A stretch of 64,000 nucleotides of DNA from an uncultured Spirochaetia bacterium (GTDB lineage Bacteria; Spirochaetota; Spirochaetia; SZUA-6; Bin103), in assembly GCA_958296075.1 (NCBI GenBank), contig CATQHW010000001.1, forward strand, positions 620,001-684,000, read 5' to 3'. A program made the translations under genes and the position numbers. Of the stretch, positions 50,091 to 59,054 are shown one piece after another (positions within the stretch are counted from its first letter, which is position 1; every line of letters begins with the position of its first letter). The notes beneath the pieces were generated by a model, which did no database searches, was not told where the DNA came from, and saw only the letters and a list, made by a program, of their open reading frames with translations.

Positions 50091-52493
50091 TCAGGCGGTC
50101 TCCCGGTAGAGGGCGTCCTGCAGGTCGTGAACAGCCGCGACGAAGCCTTCCTTGCCGCCGAAAGCCCTGACGAGCTGCACGGGGGTGCCGAGGTCGTCCA
50201 GCGGCGGGACCCGCAACACCAACGTATCGTCGAGGTTGAGCACCCCGTCGTCCGCGTACTTGGTGAGCAGGGCGTCGAGCACCGCGCGCGCCTTGGCGCC
50301 GTACGTGGCGAACGCGTCGCGCTTCCTGACCTGCTCGGCCCGCTCGCGTCTGGTCAAGGGCTTGGCGTCGAAGGCGACGTGGCAGATCAGGTCGAAGGGG
50401 TCGAGGTCCCGGCCCAGCTCTGCCAGCAGCACGTCGAAGCGCAATCCTTTCGCGGCCAACTCCTCGATGATCGCCTGCTTGCGGTCGGCCTCCTGCCAGC
50501 GCTTGAGGAAGTCGTCGAGACTGACGAAGCGCTTGCGCAACGCCCGGCGCGTAAAGTCGCGCAGTGTCTCGGTCACCAGCCGGCCGGATCGATCCAGGTA
50601 TTCGACCCGCTCGGCCACCACCGCGGCGCTCACGCCGTCTACGTATACCTTGGTGCCGGCGCCCTCGATCGGCTGCGGTTCCGTATCGGGTGAGAGGGCC
50701 TTGGCATCGTCATCCTGATCCGGCGGGGCGACTCGGTCGTCCTCCCCCGGCTCGTAGATCTGCGCCGGCTCGCCGTCGAACTCGGGATCGGCGAAGTGGT
50801 TGGTCGCGCCGCGAAAGTCAATCAAGGTGAAGTAGAACTTGCCGGTCTCTTCGTGGATGCGGGTGCCGCGCCCGAGGATCTGCTTGAACTCGGTCATGGA
50901 GCCGACGATGCGGTCGAGCACGATCAGACGGCAGGTCTGCACGTCGACGCCGGTGGAGAGCAGGCGCGAGGTGGTGACCAGCACGGGATAGCGAGATTCC
51001 GGGTCGATGAAGTTGCCCAGCTCGTCCTGGCCCGGCGCGTCGCCGCCGGTGATGCGCATGACGTAGCGGTGATTGCCGGCCGTCAGGTCGGCGTTCTCGT
51101 TGACGAGCGCTTGGCGCATGCGCCCTGCGTGTTCCTGGTCCACGCAGAAGACGATCGTCTTGGCATAGCGGTCGTCGCTTTCCTTCAGATACTCCGTGAC
51201 CTTGCGCGCCACCAGTTTGGTGCGCTCGTCCAGGACCAGCGCGCGGTCGAAGTCGGTAGTGTTGTAGATGCGGTCCTCGACGTCGCCGCCGGCGCGATCG
51301 AGCTGCCCCTGTTCGGGACGGTACCCTTCCACGTCCCGGTCGACGTGGACCTTGACGACCTTGTAGGGCGCCAGGAAGCCATCCTGAATACCCTGCTTCA
51401 GCGAGTAGGTGTACGCGGGTTTGCCGAAGTAATCGATGTTGGAAACGTAATGCGTCTCCTTCGGCGTGGCGGTGAGACCGATCTGGGTGGCGGACGAGAA
51501 GTATTCGAGGATCTCGCGCCACGCCGAATCGGCCGCGGCGCTGCCGCGATGGCACTCGTCGATCACGACCATGTCGAAGAAGTCCCGCGACAACTCGCGG
51601 AAGACCTTCTGGTGCTCCTCCGGTCCGGTGATCGCCTGATACAGACCGAGATAAATCTCATATGACGTGTCGATGCGCCGGCCGCGGTCGCCGCGGTCGC
51701 CGGCGCCGCGCGGGTCCGCGGCCTGGCCGGGTTCGATGGTCCCAGCGCTGGTCGACAGTTTGGTCATGGCCGGCCCGAAGGGCCGGAAGTCGTTGACCAT
51801 GGTCTGGTCGACCAGCACGTTGCGGTCGGCCAGGAACAGGATGCGCTTCTTGCGACGGGCTTTCCACAGCCGCCAGATGATCTGGAAGGCGGTGTAGGTC
51901 TTGCCGGTCCCGGTCGCCATGACCAGGAGGATGCGCTGCCGGCCCTTGGCGATCGCCTCGATGGTGGCGTTGATCGCGTTGACTTGGTAATAGCGCGGCG
52001 CCTTGCCGCTGCCGTCGTCGAAGTAGTCCTGGAGGAAGATCGCATCGCACGCGGGCGTCAGCCCCTTCCAGACGCGATAGCGCGCCCAGAGGTGTTCCGG
52101 GGAGGGGAAGGCATCGAGGCTGAGGGTCGATTCCCGCTCGGCGCCGGCTCCCGTCCGGTCGTGGAAGACGAAGCCGGCGCCGTTGGAGGAGAACACGAAC
52201 GGGACGTCCAGCGTCTCCGCGTAGTCCAGGGCCTGCTGCATGCCGTCGCCGGCGGCGTGGGTGTTGTCCTTGGCTTCGATCAGGGCGATCGGGATATTGG
52301 GTCGGTAGTAGAGGACGTAGTCGGCCCGCTTCCCCTTGCCGCGGCTGACCAGCTTGCCGCGCACGGTGATGCGGCCCTTGGTGAAGCTCACCTCCTCACG
52401 TATCTGCGCGGTCTCGTCCCACCCGGCCCGGCGCAGGGCCGGCGTGATGAACTTCGTGCGGATGTCCCGTTCGGTAAGATGCTTCATGTCCAT
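50091..52493 (-). CDS. hsdR: Type I restriction enzyme R subunit (cluster 2)
   Basis: 800 residues, start MDMKHLTERDIRTKFITPAL (a second Met two codons on is equally good). The nuclease motif is KRADYVLYYRPNIPIALIEA followed by Lys (residues about 56-76). Translocase motifs: VMATGTGKTYT (about 190), VVIDECHRGSAAA (about 310), QIGLTATPKE and QILGRGTRIHE. The C-terminal part from about residue 640 is the EcoEI-type R domain. It differs strongly from the cluster-1 HsdR, so the two systems are not a recent duplication. The 93-bp gap before it (52494-52586) separates it from the giant gene. Confidence 0.96.
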   Translation of the reverse strand: MDMKHLTERDIRTKFITPALRRAGWDETAQIREEVSFTKGRITVRGKLVSRGKGKRADYVLYYRPNIPIALIEAKDNTHAAGDGMQQALDYAETLDVPFVFSSNGAGFVFHDRTGAGAERESTLSLDAFPSPEHLWARYRVWKGLTPACDAIFLQDYFDDGSGKAPRYYQVNAINATIEAIAKGRQRILLVMATGTGKTYTAFQIIWRLWKARRKKRILFLADRNVLVDQTMVNDFRPFGPAMTKLSTSAGTIEPGQAADPRGAGDRGDRGRRIDTSYEIYLGLYQAITGPEEHQKVFRELSRDFFDMVVIDECHRGSAAADSAWREILEYFSSATQIGLTATPKETHYVSNIDYFGKPAYTYSLKQGIQDGFLAPYKVVKVHVDRDVEGYRPEQGQLDRAGGDVEDRIYNTTDFDRALVLDERTKLVARKVTEYLKESDDRYAKTIVFCVDQEHAGRMRQALVNENADLTAGNHRYVMRITGGDAPGQDELGNFIDPESRYPVLVTTSRLLSTGVDVQTCRLIVLDRIVGSMTEFKQILGRGTRIHEETGKFYFTLIDFRGATNHFADPEFDGEPAQIYEPGEDDRVAPPDQDDDAKALSPDTEPQPIEGAGTKVYVDGVSAAVVAERVEYLDRSGRLVTETLRDFTRRALRKRFVSLDDFLKRWQEADRKQAIIEELAAKGLRFDVLLAELGRDLDPFDLICHVAFDAKPLTRRERAEQVRKRDAFATYGAKARAVLDALLTKYADDGVLNLDDTLVLRVPPLDDLGTPVQLVRAFGGKEGFVAAVHDLQDALYRETA

Positions 52494-52586
52494 AGGCTCA
52501 TTGACAATCAGGCGCTGCCGCAGTGAGCGGCTGCTTCGTCCGGCGCGGCGGTCGTAGGCTCTCGCGGCTCCCTTGGGTAAGCAACG

Positions 52587-55500
52587 TCAGTATACACGGT
52601 CAGTACCTATGCGCATCCTCACGTGCGCTGCGGTGTCATATTTCGTTGCCTCGTCTTCGTATAGTTTCGCGATATCCTCAAGAACCGCACTGACGGACGG
52701 GTAGTCGAACGCCAGTTTCCGTGCTTTGAAGCGCCAGGACGCAGCAAGCTGGCGTTCCTGGTCCCCGCCGTCCTCCATGCGACGCGAATGAGGGCCGCGA
52801 GCGATGCAGACGCCTATCCGGAAGCCTATCATCAGTTCCGGGGAGCCGATGCGCTCCATGACCTCGCACACCGGTCGACACGGCCACCCACCCTCCCCGT
52901 CGGCCGGCGCGTGAGACAAGAGCTGACCGAGATGACGGTCGCCCTCTTCCACGCAGCCGTGTTTGGCGCACAGGCGTCGGACTTCCATACACCACCGGCA
53001 TAGCGTTTCCTTGTGTATCACACCATCGTCGCCAGTGCCGGGAATGCGGCTGAGCCGCTGAAGCAGACGGTACGCATTCCGAGCGGTGATCTTCGCCTCC
53101 TCGGGGTCGTCCACACGCCAGCCCGGAGGATCTTCGCCCCCGTCGTTTCGCCTATGGTGAAGCGCGACCGCGTACGCGAACCACGGAGGAAACTCTTCGA
53201 TGACGCGCTCGAGGTTGGGAATGCCATGCCACCTGTCATCCTTGAGATAGCCGAGCTCCGTAATGGAAAACAACTCGAGTCGAGCCATCTCATCACGTGT
53301 GATCTCTACGCGGGTGTCGAGCTCGTCAAGCGCAAACGACACTTCTTTACGGTCGATCAAGTGATGGCCATGTCGATCCTCGTCGCTAGTGAGACCATCG
53401 AATAGCCGTTTCAAGAGTCCTGTATCGATATGCTTCCATGACCCATGAGCGGCGCGAAATGCATCATGCGACCGTCTGGCGTCGAGCAGCCGCTCGAGCA
53501 GTTGACCGAGCTCGGCAATGGTGGGCCGCCACAACCGTGGGATCGATACATGGCGCCAATAACTCTCAATTACCTGACGGGGCTGATGACTCAATTCCTG
53601 CCACGTTGGCGCACCGATCGGCGCACACCGAAACAGACGCGCCGCGCCGTCGTTACCCACGGTGTCAGTCGCACAGGAGAGGACGGTGTGGCGCGCTGGC
53701 TCGTCCAGCGCTGCAAGCAATCCGCTCATGAATCCGTCCAGCTTTGCGGTCTCAATGGCATTCGATGACAGGCAGGATCGCAGCAGACTGACTGTTTCAC
53801 TTCCTTTCGCCACACACGGAGCAACGTAGTGCCCAACGATTTCGGACTCCACGCTGTCAGCGAGGAGCGTGGTCACGCCTTGCCAGCGCTGAGAAGCCCA
53901 GATCTTCACCATCGCATCGCCACGGAGCTGATGCTGCCGTTCCGCCCGCGTCTCACCGTGATCGCCAGAGTCAGCGTCCACGTCCGTGTAGTCCCGGAGT
54001 TCCGCTACCCAGTGCGTAGAGAACAGCCAACCGTAGTGGACGACTGGATCGCTCGACCCGAGCTTGTCACATGCGGCACCCGCCTGTGACGTAATTTCAT
54101 CCATCACGTCTCTGTCCAAAAATCCCTGCCAAAATAGTACGCATTGACGAAGTACGCATTGACAAATCCGCTCGCGCAACACAACCTTCACTCGATCATC
54201 GGCCGCCGTTTGCGCGAACCGATCCACGAGCGACCATACTTGTGCTCGGTTCTCATCTGACAGAACATCGAGATGCTCAACCAAGTCGCCAAGCGTGTTC
54301 TGATCGTGGGGGCACCAGTCCAACGTGAGTCTGAGCGCTGCACTCATGATTTTCCGGGTCTCATCTTCCGAGACTCCTGTACCGAACCCGGTAGCATCCG
54401 CACGCCATCGCGGGCGATAGTTATATTCGCCGATAGAGTCCGGTCGAAGCTGCATGACACATAGCCGCCATCCGACCTCCGGGCATCGCTTGATGATCAT
54501 CTTCAGGCATTGAATACGCTCGTCCAGCGGCGCCGCCGTCTGTGGTATCCAAGAGTGCAAAACCGCGTTCAAGATAGTTAGTGGTTTGGGAAACCAGTTG
54601 TCTTCCATATCGATTTCGGAGAGACGTGCAAGGATATACGATACCCGAGATAACAGATGCGGACTCCACGCCAGGCACGCCAGGCTCCACAGGAGATGGG
54701 TACGCCGCGGCATGGCGAACGATTCAGGTCCGACAGGAGTCAACAGATCAAAAGTAGCCGGATTCTGCTTCTGCAGATCTACCTCGATTATTTGGAGAAA
54801 TCGCTCCGGGGACGCCTCGGCATAGAACGGGAGATATGGCTCTTGTGACGACAGAGTCTCAGCCGTCAGCGAGGGGGACAGCAAGGTCTCGATCAGTTGT
54901 GCGACGAGATCCTCCATGTCAACGCCGAGGCGACTCTGAAGAAGGTGGGTGCCATGGACGGCAAGCAGAACGAGGGTATCGCCGAGGCTATCGCGCAACA
55001 CAGCCGAGTAGTCCCGGACTCTGTCGAATCTACCGGCGGCCCGGCGCTGGTCTTCCGGTAGCGCCAATGCCGGATCGGCCTCCGGCAGGACGTTACGGGC
55101 GATCTTCAGGAAGTCATCGACGTCAGAGGCCTTGATGGACCCGCTGATGGCGAACAGCGCGTCGATCTTTGAAGCGACGCCGCGATACTGACCGGCGCAC
55201 CAGACCGGCGGATCGTCGAGCTCGCGCAACCGAGCGATTCGCTGTTCCACTTCGTCGTACGCGCACCTTGAGAGCTCGGATAGGACAAGTCGATCGGCCT
55301 CTGAATCCTTGGTCCACGCACCGGCGAGGACCATCGGTATCAGGCTGCGCGCAACATCGTAATCCTGCGCCCATGGTGGCCTCTTGATTGCAGGGATACG
55401 CGACAGTCGCCGACGCAGGATGGTGGGCGAACGGCCTGACTCTCGCGTAAGTCGGTCGACTTCATCGTGCTGAATACCCATGTCCAAGAGCCCCTCATGG

Positions 55501-56714
55501 AACCCCTTGTATCCCAATAGCGGGAGCTCGATCATAGGCCGATCCACCGCATTGCGCGGTCGTACGACGATGCACGGAACCCGCCGGTATACGGGACCGA
55601 GCTCTCGCTCTACATCATCGCGGCGCACAATCGGAATGAACGGCGACGTGGATGGAGCCAGGGTGCGCATGGTCTCGGCGCTATCAATAAGGACGGCGCG
55701 GTCTCGTGCCTGAGGCGAAATGTCCGCATGGCGAAACAGGCACGCCACGAATGCCACGGCTTCCCCAGTGGAGTCTGCCGCTACCGTCAGAGGGTCTCTC
55801 GGCTTGTCGAGCCACCGCTTGAAGGCGTCCAGATGCATATCGACAGCGGGGGCGAACATCCGTTCCGTAATCGCGGGCTCACAGTCCTTCCGCCATTGCT
55901 CCCAGAAGTGATCGAGCGACTTGCACCCTTGCGTTGGAAGCTCCAGTTGGTCAGCGAACCAGACCTGCCCAGCAATCGACTGCTCCAACCACTGCTCCAG
56001 GTCGTCGGCGTCGAGTGCCCGTACCGCCTTCCAGGCCCCGGCCGCAGACTTCCCCTTCGCCCACGCTTCCTTTTGCGGCCAGTTGCGCGGCGTCACAAAC
56101 ACGAAGGTAATCTGGCCTCGGTCCGAGGCTGGAGTCGATGACAGCCGCTGGCTGTAGTCGTGTTCCGCTTTACGGGGCAGGTCCCCGCTGACACTGAACT
56201 CCCAACCGGACTCACCATGGGGAATCCAGGGCGTCGCGGAGCCTGCCTCCACCCAGCCGTCCCAGCCCCTCCGCTGAGAGTTGTCTCCGCCAGGGAAGTC
56301 GACGCGGCGCAGACCGTCCCCGGTCGAGTGCACCAGTGTGCGCAGAAGAACCGCCAAGCGCTGTCGGGCCTCCATTTGGTTGGTGGCCCACGCTTCAATG
56401 TCACGGGCCTTGGCCGCAAGGAATGGCGGCACGAAGCGACCCGCCGCGACCACGCCGTCCGCATCACGGCGACGCGCTCGTTCCAATCGGGCCTGACGGT
56501 CCAAGAGGTCATTCCGGTCCGCCCCGAACGTCTTCTCCAGACGCAGCGCCATCTCCGGCGACAATGACGCCTTCCCGTTCAGCAGGTTCGACAGCGCCGG
56601 GCGGCCCACGCCCAGGCGCCGGGCGGCCTCGGTGACGGTCATTTCTGCCGGGATGATACGCTTCCTGATGAATGGACCGATCGTGCCCGCGGCCGATGCC
56701 CCTATTCCGCCCAT
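52587..56714 (-). CDS. Giant protein with N-terminal HigA-like HTH, putative defense protein
   Basis: 1375 residues, start MGGIGASAAGTIGPFIRKRI. Residues about 18-66 are a HigA/XRE helix-turn-helix (MTVTEAARRLGVGRPALSNL...NGKASLSPEMALRLEKTF). Residues about 105-265 form a distinct domain: LRRVDFPGGDNSQRRGWDGW, SGWEFSVSGDL, QITFVFVTPRNWPQK, DADDLEQWLEQSIAGQVWFA. A restriction-endonuclease-like fold is an inference from GxDG...xEF. About 305-345 resembles a nucleotide-binding loop without its Lys (TVAADSTGEAVAFVACLF). The rest is alpha-helical and repeat-like. No named family recognised. Effector-NTPase-helical-repeat layouts recall STAND/Avs proteins. It has its own promoter/operator. Confidence 0.75.
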   Translation of the reverse strand: MGGIGASAAGTIGPFIRKRIIPAEMTVTEAARRLGVGRPALSNLLNGKASLSPEMALRLEKTFGADRNDLLDRQARLERARRRDADGVVAAGRFVPPFLAAKARDIEAWATNQMEARQRLAVLLRTLVHSTGDGLRRVDFPGGDNSQRRGWDGWVEAGSATPWIPHGESGWEFSVSGDLPRKAEHDYSQRLSSTPASDRGQITFVFVTPRNWPQKEAWAKGKSAAGAWKAVRALDADDLEQWLEQSIAGQVWFADQLELPTQGCKSLDHFWEQWRKDCEPAITERMFAPAVDMHLDAFKRWLDKPRDPLTVAADSTGEAVAFVACLFRHADISPQARDRAVLIDSAETMRTLAPSTSPFIPIVRRDDVERELGPVYRRVPCIVVRPRNAVDRPMIELPLLGYKGFHEGLLDMGIQHDEVDRLTRESGRSPTILRRRLSRIPAIKRPPWAQDYDVARSLIPMVLAGAWTKDSEADRLVLSELSRCAYDEVEQRIARLRELDDPPVWCAGQYRGVASKIDALFAISGSIKASDVDDFLKIARNVLPEADPALALPEDQRRAAGRFDRVRDYSAVLRDSLGDTLVLLAVHGTHLLQSRLGVDMEDLVAQLIETLLSPSLTAETLSSQEPYLPFYAEASPERFLQIIEVDLQKQNPATFDLLTPVGPESFAMPRRTHLLWSLACLAWSPHLLSRVSYILARLSEIDMEDNWFPKPLTILNAVLHSWIPQTAAPLDERIQCLKMIIKRCPEVGWRLCVMQLRPDSIGEYNYRPRWRADATGFGTGVSEDETRKIMSAALRLTLDWCPHDQNTLGDLVEHLDVLSDENRAQVWSLVDRFAQTAADDRVKVVLRERICQCVLRQCVLFWQGFLDRDVMDEITSQAGAACDKLGSSDPVVHYGWLFSTHWVAELRDYTDVDADSGDHGETRAERQHQLRGDAMVKIWASQRWQGVTTLLADSVESEIVGHYVAPCVAKGSETVSLLRSCLSSNAIETAKLDGFMSGLLAALDEPARHTVLSCATDTVGNDGAARLFRCAPIGAPTWQELSHQPRQVIESYWRHVSIPRLWRPTIAELGQLLERLLDARRSHDAFRAAHGSWKHIDTGLLKRLFDGLTSDEDRHGHHLIDRKEVSFALDELDTRVEITRDEMARLELFSITELGYLKDDRWHGIPNLERVIEEFPPWFAYAVALHHRRNDGGEDPPGWRVDDPEEAKITARNAYRLLQRLSRIPGTGDDGVIHKETLCRWCMEVRRLCAKHGCVEEGDRHLGQLLSHAPADGEGGWPCRPVCEVMERIGSPELMIGFRIGVCIARGPHSRRMEDGGDQERQLAASWRFKARKLAFDYPSVSAVLEDIAKLYEDEATKYDTAAHVRMRIGTDRVY

Positions 56715-56720
56715 GGGATT

Positions 56721-56749
56721 AGTATAGCATGTAGCGCTACGCGATACAA
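56721..56749 (-). promoter_or_regulatory. Promoter with palindromic operator for the giant HTH gene
   Basis: On the minus strand: -35 TTGTAT (56749-56744), 17-bp spacer, -10 TATACT (56726-56721), six bases before the ATG. The spacer contains the perfect 10-bp palindrome GTAGCGCTAC (56731-56740). Known: HigA-type antitoxins bind such palindromes between -35 and -10 to repress their own operon. Inference: the HTH domain of the giant protein represses itself here. The very short leader leaves no standard ribosome site. Confidence 0.7.
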
Positions 56750-56914
56750 GTCGCGGTCTCTCGAAATCGGCAGCCGTACTTGAGTCACGACTACAACTAG
56801 GGTACCTTCACGTATGGGATGCGCGTGCGGACCACGCTCATTCCAAAGGAACCTCAATGGCACAGGGATCAGACCTCTCTCGTTCTCCGATCATATCGAG
56901 GGTCCAAACTGAAC

Positions 56915-57206
56915 GGACGCAGGCGCACCTACGCGGAAACAACTCTGCCTGAGCTGCGAGAAAATCAAGGAGAAGCTGCAGGTGTTCTTGTCTCCCAGCC
57001 GTACCAAGACGCACGGGCGACCGATCTACCACCAGGAAGCCGCCGGTTGCGGCCTCAACATCGAGTTACACGATCAGCACTCCGATATATGGAAGCTGGT
57101 GTACGAGCTCTATGTCCGCTCTAATGATTTCGTCTCCCACTCCGCCGCAAAGCAATCGAAACAGCGGATGGCTCCGCACACGTACCATCCACTGACGGGG
57201 ATTAGC
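56915..57206 (+). pseudogene. C-terminal fragment, possibly of a Clp-fold serine protease-like protein
   Basis: The open frame has no start codon before its homologous-looking part: CLSCEKIKEKLQVFLSPSRT, KTHGRPIYHQEAAGCGLNIE, SDIWKLVYELYVRSNDFVSH. The THGRPIYHQEA-CGLNIE segment resembles the C-terminus of SDH-type Clp-fold serine proteinases (a tentative recollection, not a firm match). The catalytic parts are absent. The frame continues into the small gene at 57207. Confidence 0.35.
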
Positions 57207-57419
57207 ATGTCGACGACAGATACGCACACCGCCAGAAAGAGAACGGAAGCGCAGAAGAACTACGAACGGATCATGGAAAAGATCAAGCCGTTCATCCCAC
57301 GGTCAGAGAAGCCCAAGCCACCTCCTCGCGAAGTGTGGCGCCGCGGCGAGGACGTACCGGGAGAGTTCGAAGAACGGTTCAGGATCGAGCATCACATGGC
57401 GACACGTTCCAAGTCGTAA
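57207..57419 (+). CDS. Small charged protein of unknown function
   Basis: 70 residues from ATG at 57207 (MSTTDTHTARKRTEAQKNYE). It is helical and basic, then proline-rich (PRSEKPKPPPREVWRRGEDV), ending in an acidic/basic tail. It is in frame with the fragment just upstream, so it may be only the tail of that broken gene rather than a gene in its own right. Weak GGGG-type ribosome site. No family recognised. Confidence 0.35.
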   Translation: MSTTDTHTARKRTEAQKNYERIMEKIKPFIPRSEKPKPPPREVWRRGEDVPGEFEERFRIEHHMATRSKS

Positions 57420-57457
57420 GTAAGTAAAGCGCCGGACCCGCCCCGTAGATCGGCAAC

Positions 57458-57502
57458 CCTTCGCTGACGTTCTCCCGTTCCGCCTGCCCGATCTTGATGT
57501 CT
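57458..57502 (-). pseudogene. Short remnant of an AAA_35-type ATPase gene
   Basis: Minus-strand codons read DIKIGQAERENVSEG, against NVEIGQTARENVSEG in the intact gene at 40220-41815: 10 of 15 identical. The surrounding sequence does not continue the match. It is a leftover of another copy. Confidence 0.55.
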
Positions 57503-57520
57503 ATGCCGCCATTCGCCGGC

Positions 57521-58183
57521 TCAGTTGCCGCTGCGGATCGCGGGCGGCACGTGCGCCAGCGAGCCGACGCTCACGAATTCGGTGTAGCGCGGGGAGCCGC
57601 CGGCGATGCGGCCGTGCGGCCAGTGGATCAGCTCGGTGATGCTGGCGTTGGCGATCGGAAAGTCGTGCATCACGGGGGTACCCGGGTCCACGCCCATCGC
57701 CCAGTTCACCGCGATGTCGATGGTCCCCGCGTGGGCGACCACGACCACGCTTTCGGCGATGTGGCGGGCGACAATCTCGTCGAGCGCCGCCGCGACGCGG
57801 AGCGCGAATTCGCGCGGGGTCTCACTGTCGCCGGCCAGCCTCCGGTCAGGGTGCCACGCCAGGAGATCGTCGCGGCGTTCGCGAAGCTGCTCCAGCGTGA
57901 GGCCGGGGTCGGAGATGCTGCCGAAGTCGAACTCGCGCACACGCTCATCCACCGCTACCGGTAAACCGGCCGCCCCAGCGATCAGATCGGCGGTCTGCCT
58001 GGCTCGCGCCGCGGGGCTCGTGAAGAGCGCGTCCGGCTGCCGCGCGGCTATGGCGCCGGCAACGGCGTCACCCTGCATTCGGCCGAGCGCCGACAGCGAC
58101 GCGTCGTCATAGTTGGTGCCGGCGGCGTTGCGAGCCTGCACATGGCGGATCAGGAACAGCCGGATGCTGGGGAAGTCATTCAT
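57521..58183 (-). CDS. Histidine phosphatase (phosphoglycerate-mutase-like) with altered RHG motif
   Basis: 220 residues, start MNDFPSIRLFLIRHVQARNA. The family motif is normally LIRHGQ/E; here it is LIRHVQA, with Val replacing Gly directly after the phosphorylated His13/14. Other active-site parts are intact: LFTSPAARARQTADLIAG (Arg), VDERVREFDFGSISD (Glu) and VVVVAHAGTIDIAV with the second His. Known reaction class: phosphate transfer or hydrolysis via a phosphohistidine. It lies between two fragments of AAA_35-type genes. Whether the Gly-to-Val change reduces activity is open. Confidence 0.88.
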   Translation of the reverse strand: MNDFPSIRLFLIRHVQARNAAGTNYDDASLSALGRMQGDAVAGAIAARQPDALFTSPAARARQTADLIAGAAGLPVAVDERVREFDFGSISDPGLTLEQLRERRDDLLAWHPDRRLAGDSETPREFALRVAAALDEIVARHIAESVVVVAHAGTIDIAVNWAMGVDPGTPVMHDFPIANASITELIHWPHGRIAGGSPRYTEFVSVGSLAHVPPAIRSGN

Positions 58184-58408
58184 GGCGCAACCACGTTCAG
58201 TATAGTCGTGCTACTCATGCAGTTCACCACCTGCTGCTGCGGAAACGGCGACGGTCACCCGCGCCGATTCGAGCTGACCGAAGAACCGGCCGCCAAGCCG
58301 CCGCCCTCGCTCAGCACCGAGGCGGTGACCGCGCGCCTGACGCCGCGCAGCGCGCACAGTTCCGCGAACGATGCCCGCGCAACGCCGGCCAAGCCGCGGA
58401 AGGGACGC

Positions 58409-58880
58409 TCACATTCCCCACACCGTAACCGGCGGCCCGCCGGCGGTCTCCGTGAGTCGGAAGATTCTGTCGTCCCACGAACGGTTCGGCGTGCGGTCGA
58501 AGATCACCAAGTGCCCCGCCGCGGCAGTGCAGCGCTCCAGGTAGGCGCGGGTCTGGCCCAATCCCTCGCGCAGCGTGCGATCGAGGCTGCCGCGCAGCAG
58601 CTTGCACTCGATTACCGTCTTGCGCACCGCCCCGCGCACCGGCCACACGATCAGCAGGTCGGTGCGCATGCGGCCGAGTCCGTACTCGCGCTCGATGCGG
58701 CCGCCGGCGTTGACGATGCGCTGCAGAAACGCCTGCAGCAGGAGTTGCGGGCCGGCTTCCCGGTACGGGAACCGCTCCACCCAATGCTCGGAGTGTTCCC
58801 GGAAGAACGTCTGAAACGCTTCCAGGAGCTGCGCTACCTGGAGTTCGCCGTCCACCACGTACCAGGCGGGGTCGTGCGGG
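58409..58880 (-). pseudogene. C-terminal nuclease half of an AAA_35-type ATPase gene
   Basis: About 157 codons from HDPAWYVVDGELQVAQLLEA to the stop, including FFREHSEHWVERFPYREAGP, REYGLGRMRTDLLIVWP, KTVIECKLLRGSLDRTLREG and the final GPPVTVWGM. It is collinear with and very similar to the last third of the 40220-41815 protein. The ATPase half is missing; the open frame upstream to 58969 is unrelated. The nuclease core (Asp...ECK) is preserved, so a free nuclease domain could be expressed if an upstream start is used, but decay is more likely. The 58184-58408 stretch shows no supportable gene. Confidence 0.8.
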
Positions 58881-59054
58881 AACCAACTGCGACAGATCGC
58901 CGCCACCCCATCTGTGCCGCCGTGCTCGGCGCCGGCATCCTGACTATTCGCTCCATCCGTATGCGACACATCCTATTCCCATGCACAGAAAAGGACTTCT
59001 ACCTGCCGGATTACATCCTCAGGACGTTCGACGTACCGGCCGCACGGCGACTCG

